DNA from: Nitrosomonas sp. Nm51 | Lineage (GTDB): Bacteria > Pseudomonadota > Gammaproteobacteria > Burkholderiales > Nitrosomonadaceae | Direction of reading: 5' to 3' | Assembly: GCF_900111165.1 (NCBI RefSeq) | Contig: NZ_FOGH01000017.1 | Coordinates: 1 to 52,431, forward strand | Length of the DNA: 52,431 nt | Shown: positions 1 to 10,551 of the stretch, in pieces | How positions within the stretch are numbered: the stretch's first letter is position 1 | How the letters are laid out: the number at the start of each line of letters is the position of its first letter | Notes under the pieces: generated by a model | Databases searched by the model: none | Told to the model about the DNA's origin: nothing | Seen by the model: only the letters and a program-made list of their open reading frames with translations | Position numbers and translations under genes: made by a program

Positions 1-1
1 A

Positions 2-118
2 GCAGGTCGCTGGCCAGCCTTGGTGCGTTATATCATCAGTAAAATTATTGCCAGCAAACCCCAGAAATCACAATTTCTTGATTCATTTCCCGCTATGTTG
101 GCATTTGATTCCAGCTAA
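2..118 (+). CDS. C-terminal end of an unidentified protein (partial)
   Basis: An open frame runs from the window edge to a TAA at 116-118 and gives 38 residues ending in AMLAFDSS. It contains a basic, hydrophobic stretch (RYIISKIIASKP). The next gene starts 46 bases downstream on the same strand with its own strong ribosome binding site. The fragment is too short to assign a family, and reality as a gene end rests only on its being open from the edge. Confidence 0.35.
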   Translation, partial: AGRWPALVRYIISKIIASKPQKSQFLDSFPAMLAFDSS

Positions 119-164
119 CTGAGGAATTTAGGTTAAAAATTTTTACCACAAGAAGGAGATAGCT

Positions 165-431
165 ATGACAGAAGTATGCACTAATATAAACGGCACAAAT
201 CATAGACTTTGCTTAAAAAAAGTACCAAGTGGGCATCGTCTATTTATTGATGATCAGGAGATAGCGTTTCTACCATCAAGCATTGATGTTCAGGACTTTA
301 AATTTAACGAGGTGCGTTTCTTTATGATCCATAAAAACAACCAGTGTGAAGTCCGTCTTGCAGACGAGAGTCCATTAGGCGGAGGTGCTGATTTTATACC
401 TAGAGGCGGAAGTCCGGTACTGATAGTTTGA
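165..431 (+). CDS. Small orphan protein with glycine-rich tail
   Basis: An 88-residue protein that I do not recognise. The start is well supported: AAGGAG sits seven bases before the ATG. There is no signal peptide or membrane segment. The first part is mixed polar and basic, with two cysteines (residues 5 and 17), followed by a short strand-like stretch (HRLFIDDQEIAFLP). The end is glycine-rich and hydrophobic (LGGGADFIPRGGSPVLIV). It stands alone, with an opposite-strand gene next to it. A glycine-rich tail on a short protein can occur in peptide precursors, but no modification or export genes lie nearby, so no function is proposed. Confidence 0.6.
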   Translation: MTEVCTNINGTNHRLCLKKVPSGHRLFIDDQEIAFLPSSIDVQDFKFNEVRFFMIHKNNQCEVRLADESPLGGGADFIPRGGSPVLIV

Positions 432-589
432 ATGCGATCAGCCTGTCGGAGTTTTTTGTCAGGACTTCGATGGGTTGATTCCTTTGCTGCAGGCCGACAA
501 AAGCACCAACCCCATGCTTGTATTCAAATGGCTTTGGCCGGACAGGCTGCGAAAAAGAACCAGTAGTTTACCTTTATAAGACCGGCAAT

Positions 590-1045
590 TCAGAAAAGCC
601 AGGATCCATCTTCTGTCGCCCTGCTCAGGGTAAAATTATAAACCAGATAATAACCGTCGCGTTCCACCAGCGTTATATTGACGTTGATCGGTCCCGTCGA
701 ATAATCCGCCACGCCGGAATAATTCAGGCGTTTTTCACCAAACAGTGAGAATACGCTCGCTGTACGCGAGAAGTCCAGTTCATCAATGGCGTAAAATCTG
801 CCGAAACTGCGGTAGTGGTCGAGCAGCTGCTCCAGTTGCTCATCCGAAATAGTCTGTCTGGCTTCCGGCGCCAGATGTCTGAGGAACGGTTCTTTTTCCC
901 AGCTGGTGATTTCCGCCAGAATCTGTGTTACCGCAGGTTCCGCCGATTGACTGTAATAACTTTTTTCGCGGTCCGTATAAAAATACAACATGATCACTAC
1001 CGTCAACAGAACCGCAATAATAAAACGCAATGTATAAGCTTGCAT
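590..1045 (-). CDS. Membrane-anchored hypothetical protein
   Basis: A 151-residue protein with one N-terminal hydrophobic segment (about residues 7-23, LRFIIAVLLTVVIMLYFY), then a soluble periplasmic-looking domain. The soluble part has an alpha-plus-beta pattern: helices around residues 38-85, then strands such as INVNITLVERDGYYLVYNF near the end. This resembles small NTF2-like or DUF4019-like folds in layout only; I see no decisive motif. The gene ends facing the small plus-strand gene at 165-431. An imperfect 9-base inverted repeat (439-447 and 541-549, CAGCCTGTC/GACAGGCTG) lies between them. Function unknown. Confidence 0.6.
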   Translation of the reverse strand: MQAYTLRFIIAVLLTVVIMLYFYTDREKSYYSQSAEPAVTQILAEITSWEKEPFLRHLAPEARQTISDEQLEQLLDHYRSFGRFYAIDELDFSRTASVFSLFGEKRLNYSGVADYSTGPINVNITLVERDGYYLVYNFTLSRATEDGSWLF

Positions 1046-1120
1046 AATCCTAAAATTTTCAGTTGACCGCTACGACTATGGCCAATCTTATGAACAATAA
1101 AACTAATATTTCTTTATATG

Positions 1121-1140
1121 CCACCCACCCGAAGGGTGGG
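1121..1140. repeat. Short GC-rich hairpin next to a larger inverted repeat
   Basis: CCCACCC and GGGTGGG pair around GAA. The hairpin lies 18 bases to the left of the larger inverted repeat at 1159-1245, within the 275-base gap between the orphan membrane protein and ruvB. It could be part of the same repeat element. Confidence 0.5.
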
Positions 1141-1158
1141 CCACGCTATGGTGCTTAT

Positions 1159-1245
1159 AGCACACTGTTCTTCCTTTTTTGCTGCGTTGCAATTCGTTGC
1201 AACAACACGTTATTACGCCTTGCCAAAAAGGAAGAACAGTGTGCT
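1159..1245. repeat. Perfect 21-bp inverted repeat, hairpin/MITE-like
   Basis: The arms 1159-1179 and 1225-1245 are perfect reverse complements over 21 bases (core CACTGTTCTTCC / GGAAGAACAGTG). Pairing resumes outside after one mismatch. The 45-base centre carries two GTTGCAA copies (1186-1192 and 1196-1202). The T-run on the left arm and A-run on the right arm mean either strand could act as a terminator. Its size and symmetry also fit a small non-autonomous repeat. No second copy is visible in this window. Confidence 0.7.
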
Positions 1246-1298
1246 CTAAACATCATCCGACTGATAATTCCAGGATAATTTAAAACGACAAAAACGAT

Positions 1299-1321
1299 AA
1301 AACCGGGCAACGAACGGTTTT
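1299..1321 (-). terminator. Probable terminator of the ruv operon
   Basis: On the minus strand AAAACCG and CGGTTTT form a 7-bp stem with a 9-base loop, starting at the ruvB stop codon. It is followed by a T-rich tract (ATCGTTTTTG). The stem is weak, so the larger repeat just beyond may contribute. Confidence 0.45.
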
Positions 1322-2358
1322 CATTCTTCCCATAATTCTCCCTGAATGCCGCTTCTGGGTAAGGGAAGACCGAAATGACGATAAGCGATGATTGTTGCCA
1401 TACGGCCGCGCGGCGTACGTTTCAGAAATCCCTGCTGGATCAGATACGGTTCCAGTACATCTTCAATCGTGTCACGTTCTTCCCCGATAGCAGCGGCAAG
1501 ATTATCCACGCCAACGGGCCCGCCTTCAAATTTTTCCAAAACGGACAATAACAGCTTTCTGTCCATCATATCCAGACCGGTTGCATCGACATCCAGCATG
1601 CTCAGCGCCGCATCGGCAACCGGTTGTGTCACCTGTCCGTTGGATTTGACCTCGGCAAAGTCACGCACACGGCGCAGCAGGCGATTGGCAATACGCGGCG
1701 TGCCACGTGAGCGGCGCGCGATTTCCAGTGCGCCGTCCGCCGTTATCTCTACACCTAACAACCCTGCTGAACGCGCTACAATCTTGCTCAATTCTTCAGC
1801 CGTATAAAATTCCAGCCGCGAAACAATACCGAAGCGGTCGCGCAACGGATTCGTCAGCATGCCGGCGCGCGTGGTTGCGCCTACAAGCGTAAAAGGCGGC
1901 AGATCGAGCTTGACGGAGCGGGCGGCCGGACCTTCACCGATCATAATATCCAGCTGGTAGTCCTCCAGTGCCGGATAGAGAATTTCTTCGACCATCGGTG
2001 ACAAGCGGTGAATTTCATCGACAAACAGCACGTCATGCGGTTCAAGATTTGTCAGCAAAGCTGCCAGATCGCCAGGGCGCTCCAATACGGGGCCGGACGT
2101 ATGGCGCAGGCTCACGCCCATTTCTCTGGCAACGATATGCGCCAGCGTGGTTTTACCGAGTCCTGGTGGACCAAATAACAAAACATGATCCAACGCCTCC
2201 CGGCGGCGGCGCGCAGCTTCGATAAAAATGCTCAGCTGGCTGCGGATTTTTTCCTGACCGACATATTCATCGAGCAGCTTCGGACGTAGCGCGCGTTCCA
2301 GCACTTCTTCCTGGGAAGAAGCTGCAGCAGCGTTAATTAATCGATCCGTCTCAATCAT
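1321..2358 (-). CDS. ruvB: Holliday junction branch-migration ATPase RuvB
   Basis: RuvB is the hexameric AAA+ motor that, with RuvA, drives branch migration of Holliday junctions. The 345-residue length is typical. Visible motifs are Walker A GPPGLGKT (about 63-70), Walker B DEIH (about 114-117), the sensor and arginine-finger region [18 protein letters not shown] (about 160-178), and the C-terminal winged-helix DNA-binding part ending near RTPRGR. It begins 12 bases after ruvA and is the last gene of a minus-strand ruvC-ruvA-ruvB run. Nothing looks damaged. Confidence 0.97.
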   Translation of the reverse strand: MIETDRLINAAAASSQEEVLERALRPKLLDEYVGQEKIRSQLSIFIEAARRRREALDHVLLFGPPGLGKTTLAHIVAREMGVSLRHTSGPVLERPGDLAALLTNLEPHDVLFVDEIHRLSPMVEEILYPALEDYQLDIMIGEGPAARSVKLDLPPFTLVGATTRAGMLTNPLRDRFGIVSRLEFYTAEELSKIVARSAGLLGVEITADGALEIARRSRGTPRIANRLLRRVRDFAEVKSNGQVTQPVADAALSMLDVDATGLDMMDRKLLLSVLEKFEGGPVGVDNLAAAIGEERDTIEDVLEPYLIQQGFLKRTPRGRMATIIAYRHFGLPLPRSGIQGELWEE

Positions 2359-2370
2359 AATAAGCGGAAA

Positions 2371-2955
2371 TTATTTATCCTTTGACAATCGCTGTAAAGC
2401 AAGGCGAATACCATCTGCTACAGTTGCTTCCTGCGGCAGCTGTTTGACCGCCCAGTCGGCTTCACGTGCATTATAGCCTAAAGACAGCAATGCATTGACG
2501 ATGTCATGGTGATGATCTGCTGTTTCAGCCGCAGGCGTAAAATCGGCTTCAGCAGCGCCCAGCTTGCCGCGTAATTCCAGCAATAACCGCTCAGCCGTCT
2601 TCTTACCGATACCCGGAATTTTAATCAGCCGCGTACTATCGTCCGATTTAACGGCATGCTGCAAATCCGTTACAGTCATGCCGGATAACAGCGCTAATGC
2701 AGTTCTTGCACCGACTCCCGAAATTTTCACCAGCTGGCGGAAAGCTTCACGTTCCGTCTCGGTTGCAAAACCGAATAATAAATGTGCATCTTCCCGAACC
2801 ATCAGATGCGTATACAGCATTATCTGCTCACCCACCCCCGGCAGATCAAAAAAAGTGCTCATCGGGACGTCGATTTCATAACCGACACCCCCGACATCGA
2901 GCACGATTTGCGGCGGCTGTTTCGTCAGCAGAACACCCTGCAGCCTGCCGATCAC
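2371..2955 (-). CDS. ruvA: Holliday junction DNA-binding subunit RuvA
   Basis: RuvA is the tetrameric protein that binds four-way junctions and recruits RuvB. I place the start at a GTG (2953-2955) so that the protein begins VIGRLQG, matching the family start MIGRLxG and giving 194 residues. The helix-hairpin-helix motifs [15 protein letters not shown] and [16 protein letters not shown] are clear, followed by a linker and the C-terminal RuvB-binding domain. The GTG overlaps the ruvC stop (GTGA), which suggests translational coupling; GGAAG precedes it. The open frame continues upstream inside ruvC but that extension is not part of the family. Confidence 0.95.
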   Translation of the reverse strand: MIGRLQGVLLTKQPPQIVLDVGGVGYEIDVPMSTFFDLPGVGEQIMLYTHLMVREDAHLLFGFATETEREAFRQLVKISGVGARTALALLSGMTVTDLQHAVKSDDSTRLIKIPGIGKKTAERLLLELRGKLGAAEADFTPAAETADHHHDIVNALLSLGYNAREADWAVKQLPQEATVADGIRLALQRLSKDK

Positions 2956-3467
2956 ACCAGTCTTCCGCGTTTCATTCGCAGGCCCAATGAAATTTTCCCT
3001 AACCCGAATCCGCCATGCGCATGGCAAATTGCACAAGCCAGCGCATCGGCGGCATCCTTCCCCGGGCTGCCCGCAAGGTTAAGTAACTGTATCACCATGG
3101 CCTGCACCTGATCCTTGTGCGCATGCCCGTTTCCAACCACAGCCTGTTTGATTTGTAATGCAGTATATTCCGATACGCCAAGATTATGCAGCACCGCCGC
3201 ACAAATTGCCGCTCCCCTTGCCTGCCCCAATAACAGTGTTGACTTGGGATTGACATTGACAAACACTTGCTCCACTGCAACCTGATCGGGACGGTATTCC
3301 AGAATGATTTCCCGCAGGTTACTCATGATCAGTTTAAGCCGGTCCGGCAAAGCGCCCTCCACAGTCTTGACGCACCCACTGTCGATATATGCGAGTTGAT
3401 GCGCGCCCCGATCGATGACGCCAAATCCGGTGATGCGCAACCCCGGATCTATGCCTAGAATTCGAAT
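2952..3467 (-). CDS. ruvC: Holliday junction resolvase RuvC, apparent ATT start
   Basis: RuvC cuts Holliday junctions using four acidic residues. Translating from an ATT at 3465-3467 gives a 171-residue protein beginning (M)[15 protein letters not shown], which puts the essential first aspartate at position 7 as in the family. VEQVF supplies the glutamate and KDAADALA the last two aspartates. The first usual start codon in frame is a TTG at 3438-3440, which would remove the catalytic Asp. No ATG, GTG or TTG lies between. AGGTGA is placed just before the ATT. The start overlaps no gene; yebC ends 20 bases upstream. A single base error (ATG to ATT) is the alternative. Confidence 0.9.
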   Translation of the reverse strand: MRILGIDPGLRITGFGVIDRGAHQLAYIDSGCVKTVEGALPDRLKLIMSNLREIILEYRPDQVAVEQVFVNVNPKSTLLLGQARGAAICAAVLHNLGVSEYTALQIKQAVVGNGHAHKDQVQAMVIQLLNLAGSPGKDAADALACAICHAHGGFGLGKISLGLRMKRGRLV

Positions 3468-3487
3468 ATGTTCACCTGTACTTGAAT

Positions 3488-4213
3488 TTATTCGTCGAGT
3501 ACAGCCGTGGTATAAACGGCCTGCACATCATCCAGATTTTCCAGCGCGTCGAGCAGCTTTTGCATTTTCGCTGCATCGTCACCGGTCAACGCTGTTTCGT
3601 TGGTCGGTTTCATTGTCACCTCCGCCAGCTCTGCTGTAAAGCCGGCGTTTTCCAATGCCGCCTTTGCGGAAACAAACTCATAAGGCGCGGTAATAACTTC
3701 AATGCTTTCGTCATCATTGCCGATGACATCTTCAGCGCCAGCCTCCAGCGCTGCTTCCATCAGCTTTTCTTCAGACGTTCCCGGCGCAAAAATAAACTGT
3801 CCGCAATATCTGAACAGAAAAGCGACCGATCCATCGGTACCCAGATTACCGCCAAATTTACTGAATGCATGGCGGACATCAGCCACAGTCCGCATCCGGT
3901 TATCCGTCATGCAATCGACCATGACCGCAGCGCCCGAAATCCCGTAACCTTCATATCGGATTTCTTCATAATTAACGCCTTCAAGATCGCCGCTGCCACG
4001 TTTTATTGCACGCTCTACGTTATCTTTGGGCATATTCTGGCCAAATGCCTTGTCCATCGCCAAACGTAAACGCGGATTACTGTTAGGATCCCCTCCGCCT
4101 ATACGGGCGGCAACGGTGATTTCTTTGATCAAACGGGTAAAAATTTTGCCGCGCTTGGCATCCTGCGCAGCTTTTTTATGTTTAATATTCGCCCATTTAC
4201 TGTGACCGGCCAT
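3488..4213 (-). CDS. yebC: YebC/PmpR family translation or regulatory factor
   Basis: A 241-residue member of the YebC/PmpR family, proteins that act on translation of difficult (for example proline-rich) sequences or as regulators; the exact role here is not visible. The opening [22 protein letters not shown] is diagnostic, as are DPNSNPRLR and the internal [11 protein letters not shown]. It lies directly upstream of ruvC, a common bacterial order, so these genes probably form yebC-ruvC-ruvA-ruvB. No irregularities. Confidence 0.93.
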   Translation of the reverse strand: MAGHSKWANIKHKKAAQDAKRGKIFTRLIKEITVAARIGGGDPNSNPRLRLAMDKAFGQNMPKDNVERAIKRGSGDLEGVNYEEIRYEGYGISGAAVMVDCMTDNRMRTVADVRHAFSKFGGNLGTDGSVAFLFRYCGQFIFAPGTSEEKLMEAALEAGAEDVIGNDDESIEVITAPYEFVSAKAALENAGFTAELAEVTMKPTNETALTGDDAAKMQKLLDALENLDDVQAVYTTAVLDE

Positions 4214-4328
4214 TGATTTTTATCCTGTGTTTAAGATGGGCTTATCTTACCACCCGGCCCAGCCTGGATAAAGGCAAATACTGTCGCGAATTCAGCATGA
4301 AGTCAGAGTGGCACGAAAACAGCATCAC

Positions 4329-6176
4329 CTACTCCACCGTTACCGCTTTCGCAAGATTTCTGGGCTTGTCCACATCGGTATGCTTGACCAGGGCAACATG
4401 ATAAGCTAGCAGCTGCAACGGTATCGTATGCAAAATCGGGCTTAGAATGCCCGCATGCTCAGCCAGCCGAATAACGTGAAGACTGTCGCTTTCTTCAATA
4501 GCTGTGTCCGCATCCGCAAACACATATAATTCCCCGCCTCGGGCGTTTACTTCCTGCAAATTGGACTTCAACTTGCCTAGCAGTTGATCGTTCGGCGCTA
4601 TGGCGACAACCGGCATGTCCCTGTCAACCAGAGCCAGTGGACCGTGTTTCAATTCCCCGGACGCATATGCTTCTGCGTGAATATACGATATTTCCTTAAG
4701 TTTTAATGCGCCTTCCATTGCAATCGGATAGTGCACACCGCGGCCGAGAAACAGCGCATGACGTTTTTCTGAAAACCGCTGTGACCATTCCTGCACCTCG
4801 GGTTCTATCTGCAACGATGCCTGCAGTGCAGCCGGCAGATGACGCAATGCCGCGATCATCTCGCGTTCTTTATCCGCAGATAACTTGTTACGCATTTTTG
4901 CCAGCAGAACAGTTAACAGCAGTAATGATGCAAGCTGTGTGGTAAACGCTTTTGTCGATGCAACCCCAATTTCCGGTCCAGCACGCGTCAAAAAACGCAG
5001 ATCCGTCTGCCTGATCAACGCACTTTCAGCAACGTTGCAGATAGCCAGGCTGTGCTGATGTCCAAGCTGTTTCGCATAATTCATTGCAGCCAGCGTATCT
5101 GCAGTCTCACCGGATTGCGAAATACCCACGACCAGCGTTCGCGGATCGGCAACCGGACTGCGATAACGGTATTCGCTGGCTATTTCTACCGTGCACGGTA
5201 ATCCTGCTACGGATTCCATCCAGTAGCGGGCAACAAGTCCTGCGTGATAACTGGTACCGCAGGCGAGAATAAGCAAGCTATTCGTTTTGGAAAAAATTTT
5301 TTCAGATGCGCTGCCAAACAAACCCGGAGAAACGGATTGGGCATTAAAAACCATTTCCAGCGTATTTGCCACCGCGCTCGGCTGCTCAAAGATTTCTTTT
5401 TGCATGAAATGATCGTATGGCCCTATATCGATCGCATCGCTTGTCAGGTCGCTGTGATGTATCGGCCGCTCTACTTCACGACCGATATAACCGTCCGCAC
5501 AATCAAAAATATGGTATTGATCTTTCTGCAGTTCAGCAACATCGCCCTCTTCCAGGTAAATCATGTTGCGGGTGGTCTGCAACAATGCGGATGCATCGGA
5601 GGCTGCGTAAATACCGTCATTACCCAATCCTAATAACAATGGAGCGCCGTTACGCGCGACTACGATCCGTTCGGGATTTGCCTCTTCCATCACCGCGATG
5701 GCATACGCGCCTTCCAACTCAGAAATCGACAAACAAACCGCTTTCAACAAGTCTGCCGTATTTTTTAGATTGTATGCAATCAAGTGTGCAATGACTTCGG
5801 TATCCGTATCTGACACAAACTGATAGCCTTCAGCCTGCAGTTGTTTACGCATCGATTCGTGATTTTCGATAATACCGTTGTGAACAACGGCGATTCTGGA
5901 TTCTTCCCCGGATAAATGAGGGTGTGCATTACGTTCGGAAGGTTCTCCATGCGTCGCCCATCGTGTATGCGCGATACCGGCAAGTCCGTATGTATCTTGT
6001 TCTGCAGCCTTCTTTTTCAGTTCGGCAACACGACCGGCGGTTCGCAGTCTCTGCAATCCATTATTAGTAATGACAAGTCCCGCTGAGTCGTATCCTCGAT
6101 ATTCCAATCGCAGCAAGCCTTCAAGCAAAACTGGAACAACATTATTATTTGCAACAGCGCTCACGATTCCGCACAT
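4329..6176 (-). CDS. glmS: Glutamine-fructose-6-phosphate aminotransferase GlmS
   Basis: GlmS makes glucosamine-6-phosphate from fructose-6-phosphate and glutamine, the first step to UDP-GlcNAc for peptidoglycan and lipopolysaccharide. The 615-residue protein starts MCGIV, leaving Cys as the N-terminal amidotransferase nucleophile. HTRWATHG lies in the glutaminase domain. Two SIS sugar-isomerase domains follow (ACGTSYHAG and [11 protein letters not shown] mark the first; [19 protein letters not shown] the second), and the protein ends [13 protein letters not shown] as in the family. It sits 45 bases after glmU on the same strand, so the two pathway genes are probably co-transcribed. Confidence 0.97.
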   Translation of the reverse strand: MCGIVSAVANNNVVPVLLEGLLRLEYRGYDSAGLVITNNGLQRLRTAGRVAELKKKAAEQDTYGLAGIAHTRWATHGEPSERNAHPHLSGEESRIAVVHNGIIENHESMRKQLQAEGYQFVSDTDTEVIAHLIAYNLKNTADLLKAVCLSISELEGAYAIAVMEEANPERIVVARNGAPLLLGLGNDGIYAASDASALLQTTRNMIYLEEGDVAELQKDQYHIFDCADGYIGREVERPIHHSDLTSDAIDIGPYDHFMQKEIFEQPSAVANTLEMVFNAQSVSPGLFGSASEKIFSKTNSLLILACGTSYHAGLVARYWMESVAGLPCTVEIASEYRYRSPVADPRTLVVGISQSGETADTLAAMNYAKQLGHQHSLAICNVAESALIRQTDLRFLTRAGPEIGVASTKAFTTQLASLLLLTVLLAKMRNKLSADKEREMIAALRHLPAALQASLQIEPEVQEWSQRFSEKRHALFLGRGVHYPIAMEGALKLKEISYIHAEAYASGELKHGPLALVDRDMPVVAIAPNDQLLGKLKSNLQEVNARGGELYVFADADTAIEESDSLHVIRLAEHAGILSPILHTIPLQLLAYHVALVKHTDVDKPRNLAKAVTVE

Positions 6177-6221
6177 ACGATATTTCCCTGTACCGGTAGT
6201 TGATGTAGATCTGAAAAATAG

Positions 6222-7592
6222 TTATGTTTTTGACGGACGTTTCCATCCGGATATACTGATCTGTTTCGCCCTAGATAACGTTAATTCATTTTCTGGCGTA
6301 TCTTTGGTTATCGTCGATCCGGCGCCAATGGTCGAACCATAAGATACTTTTACGGGTGCGACAAGCTGTGTATCGGAACCAATGAAAACATTATCCTCGA
6401 TAATCGTTTGATGTTTATAAGCACCGTCATAATTACAAGTAATCGTTCCCGCACCGATATTGACATTGTTACCTATGGCGGTATCTCCGATATAGCTGAG
6501 GTGGTTTACCTTGCTGCCTGATGCAATTTGGCTTTTTTTTACTTCTACGAAATTACCGATATGCACATTGTCGGTAAGCTGCGTTTCCGGCCGTATTCTT
6601 GAATAAGGGCCAATTCTGCAATTGGCACCGATTTTCGCATCTTCAATATGACTGAACGGCAGTATCGCTGTTTTCTCAGAAACTGTAACGTCCTTTAGTA
6701 TACTGTTTGCTTTGACCTTAACATGGTCGCCTAAAATGACAGTTCCTTCAAAAATGCAATTGACATCAATCTCGACGTCAGTACCACATCTTAATTCACC
6801 CCGAATATCTATCCGTGCAGGATCGTACAGCATCACCCCTTTTTCCAGCAATTTATTTGCATAGTTGTTCTGGTAAATACGCTCCAGTTCTGCTAATTGT
6901 ACCCTGCTGTTAACACCCAGAATTTCCCAGTCATGTACGGCTTGTGTAGAAACAACAGCTACATTTTGACCGACCGCCATTTTTACTATATCTGTTAAAT
7001 AATATTCCTGCTGGGCATTATTATCCTTGAGCTTTGGTAACCATGAATGCAAACATGCATTGGGAATGACCATAATCCCGGTGTTTATTTCACGAATGGA
7101 TTGTTGCGTTTGGTTGGTATCTTTTTGCTCAACTATCCCACTAATTGCATTGGTATTTTCATCGCGAATAATGCGCCCGTAGCCGAAAGGATCGTCAACA
7201 ACGGCAGTCAAAATGCCGCATGTTTTTCCCTGCGCCGAATTGATGAGCTGTTCGAGTGACGCTAAGCTCACCAATGGTACATCACCGTATAAAATCAACG
7301 TCGAGCCTTCTTGATCCAAATATGGCTGCGCTTGCAGCACCGCATGTCCAGTGCCTAATTGTGGTTCTTGGGTGACCCAAGTCAAACTTGCATCGTTTAC
7401 AATTTCTTTCACACGTTCACCGCCATGGCCGATCACTACACATATTTGATCTGGCGATAATTTCTTGGCTAAGTCCAATACATGGGACAGCAAGGGTTTT
7501 CCTGCAAGCGCATGCAGCACCTTAGGTAAGGATGAATGCATGCGCTTACCCAGGCCTGCAGCTAAAATTATGATACTCAGTTTAGACGCCAT
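6222..7592 (-). CDS. glmU: Bifunctional GlmU: GlcN-1-P acetyltransferase / GlcNAc-1-P uridyltransferase
   Basis: GlmU carries out the last two steps to UDP-GlcNAc. The N-terminal pyrophosphorylase domain has LAAGLGKRM (10-18) followed by LPKVLH, GTGHAV, YGDVPL, and GILTAVVDDPFGYGRI. The C-terminal half is a left-handed beta-helix of hexapeptide repeats (for example IGNNVNIGAGTITCNYDG) that holds the acetyltransferase site. At 456 residues it is full length. The atp-glmU-glmS order is widespread in proteobacteria; here a terminator separates atpC from glmU, so glmU must have its own promoter in the 228-base gap. Confidence 0.97.
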   Translation of the reverse strand: MASKLSIIILAAGLGKRMHSSLPKVLHALAGKPLLSHVLDLAKKLSPDQICVVIGHGGERVKEIVNDASLTWVTQEPQLGTGHAVLQAQPYLDQEGSTLILYGDVPLVSLASLEQLINSAQGKTCGILTAVVDDPFGYGRIIRDENTNAISGIVEQKDTNQTQQSIREINTGIMVIPNACLHSWLPKLKDNNAQQEYYLTDIVKMAVGQNVAVVSTQAVHDWEILGVNSRVQLAELERIYQNNYANKLLEKGVMLYDPARIDIRGELRCGTDVEIDVNCIFEGTVILGDHVKVKANSILKDVTVSEKTAILPFSHIEDAKIGANCRIGPYSRIRPETQLTDNVHIGNFVEVKKSQIASGSKVNHLSYIGDTAIGNNVNIGAGTITCNYDGAYKHQTIIEDNVFIGSDTQLVAPVKVSYGSTIGAGSTITKDTPENELTLSRAKQISISGWKRPSKT

Positions 7593-7769
7593 CTTAAAGC
7601 ACTCTCCTTTTAAAGCCGAGAATTATCAGAACCGGCGGATTAGAATAGTGAAGTTGCTTCACAAATCAAGACTGCACCTGCTAAATCGTGTTGCTATATA
7701 TTATAAGAGATGAAATAAGATTTTTACCTGGGATACTGTTTAAAATTTCAATTTTATATGTATTCGCGT
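7593..7769. other. Intergenic region upstream of glmU
   Basis: This stretch, with the atp terminator next to it, separates glmU from atpC. It should contain the glmU promoter, read on the minus strand. I could not choose a convincing -35/-10 pair. I see no gene in it. Confidence 0.4.
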
Positions 7770-7797
7770 AAAAAAAAGGCGACTATATTGTCGCCTT
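7770..7797 (-). terminator. Rho-independent terminator of the atp operon
   Basis: On the minus strand AAGGCGAC and GTCGCCTT form a perfect 8-bp stem with a 6-base loop, followed by a run of at least six T. It lies 24 bases after the atpC stop. Confidence 0.9.
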
Positions 7798-7820
7798 ACT
7801 GTAGATTGGCAGATATTGTA

Positions 7821-8243
7821 CTAATGTCTGCGTTTTCTTAATTTTTCTATTGCCGCCAGTTGCGCGACTGCTTCCATCAATTCTGCTTGTGCACGCGCAT
7901 AATCCAGCTCTGAAGCGCGATCCTTCATTGCATCTTCAGCGGCACGTTTTGCCTCTATCGCTTTTGCTTCATCTAAATCGTTACTACGAATGGCAGTATC
8001 GGCAAGTATCGTAACCACGTCTGGCTGTACTTCAAGCATTCCGCCTGATACGTACACCATCTCATCTTCTTTTAACTGCGCTTTGATTCGCACCATTCCC
8101 GACCTGATTTTCGTCAACAACGGCGTATGACGTGGATAAATGCCCAATTCGCCCATTAGCGCAGGTGCAACTAAGAATTCCACAGGGCCTGAATAAATCG
8201 ATTCTTCGGCACTGACAATATCCAGATGAAAAACTGTACCCAT
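7821..8243 (-). CDS. atpC: ATP synthase epsilon subunit
   Basis: The epsilon subunit belongs to the central stalk of F1 and can inhibit ATP hydrolysis. The protein has 140 residues: an N-terminal beta sandwich ([46 protein letters not shown]) and a C-terminal helical hairpin rich in Ala, Glu and Lys. The start [11 protein letters not shown] is the natural family start, 13 bases after atpD. It is the last gene of the operon and is followed by the terminator at 7770-7797. Confidence 0.97.
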   Translation of the reverse strand: MGTVFHLDIVSAEESIYSGPVEFLVAPALMGELGIYPRHTPLLTKIRSGMVRIKAQLKEDEMVYVSGGMLEVQPDVVTILADTAIRSNDLDEAKAIEAKRAAEDAMKDRASELDYARAQAELMEAVAQLAAIEKLRKRRH

Positions 8244-8256
8244 TTAGTTATACCCG

Positions 8257-9645
<1,389 letters not shown>

Positions 9646-9660
9646 CTAAATACTTTATAT

Positions 9661-10548
9661 TTAAACAGCTGCTGCGCCGCCTACAATTTCTGACAACTCT
9701 TTGGTAATAGCCGCCTGTCGAGACTTGTTATACACAAGCGTTAATTCATCGATTACATTACCCGCATTATCTGAAGCGGCCTTCATTGCAACCATTCTTG
9801 CTGACTGCTCAGACGCCATATTTTCCGTAACTGCTTGATAAATCAAAGCTTCTACGTAGCGTACCATAATATCATCTATTACAGGTTTTGCCTCTGGTTC
9901 ATAAATATAATCCCAGCCGGTATTTGAAGGATCTTCTTCACTGTCCGCGCCTGATCTCATTTTCTCATCACTGAGTGGCAGCAGTTTTTCCATGACAGGT
10001 TCCTGCTTCATGGTATTGATGAAACGGTTATAAAAAATATAGACGCGATCAAAGCGATCCCCGGTGTAACCGTCAAGAACGACTTTTACTGCACCAATCA
10101 GTTTTTCCATATCCGGCGTATCGCCCAATCCGACAACCTGAGAAATTACACTGGCCTTGAGCCTGTTCATAAAACCCAGGCCTTTGCTGCCTATACAGCA
10201 AACTTCTATTTCTTCGTCCCCGGACTGCCATGTTTTTATTTCGCTCAAAACACGACGAAGCACGTTCGTATTCAGTCCTCCACACAAACCTTTGTCAGAA
10301 GTTATTACGATGATACCTACGCGTTTAACAGTATCCCGCTCAATCAAAAAAGGATGGCGATACTCGGTATTTGCCCGGCTCATATGCGCTGCAACATTGC
10401 GTATTTTTTCACCGTACGGTCTGGCCTTTTTCATGCGGTCCTGTGCTTTACGCATCTTGGATGCCGCGACCATCTCCATAGCACGCGTAATTTTCTGTGT
10501 ATTTTTTACGCTCTTGATTTTATTGCGTATTTCTCTGCTACCTGACAT
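9661..10548 (-). CDS. atpG: ATP synthase gamma subunit
   Basis: Gamma is the rotating shaft inside the alpha3-beta3 hexamer. The protein begins [36 protein letters not shown], the conserved N-terminal helix, and ends with the matching C-terminal helix ([35 protein letters not shown]). [10 protein letters not shown] lies in the Rossmann-like middle. The 295-residue length is usual. A roughly 15-residue acidic stretch ([18 protein letters not shown]) resembles the insert seen in beta- and gammaproteobacterial gammas. It follows atpA after only 3 bases. Confidence 0.97.
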   Translation of the reverse strand: MSGSREIRNKIKSVKNTQKITRAMEMVAASKMRKAQDRMKKARPYGEKIRNVAAHMSRANTEYRHPFLIERDTVKRVGIIVITSDKGLCGGLNTNVLRRVLSEIKTWQSGDEEIEVCCIGSKGLGFMNRLKASVISQVVGLGDTPDMEKLIGAVKVVLDGYTGDRFDRVYIFYNRFINTMKQEPVMEKLLPLSDEKMRSGADSEEDPSNTGWDYIYEPEAKPVIDDIMVRYVEALIYQAVTENMASEQSARMVAMKAASDNAGNVIDELTLVYNKSRQAAITKELSEIVGGAAAV

Positions 10549-10551
10549 TGT

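Noticed and set aside
165..431. RiPP precursor
   Set aside because: The glycine-rich tail is suggestive, but no maturation, protease or export gene is adjacent, so it is left as unknown.
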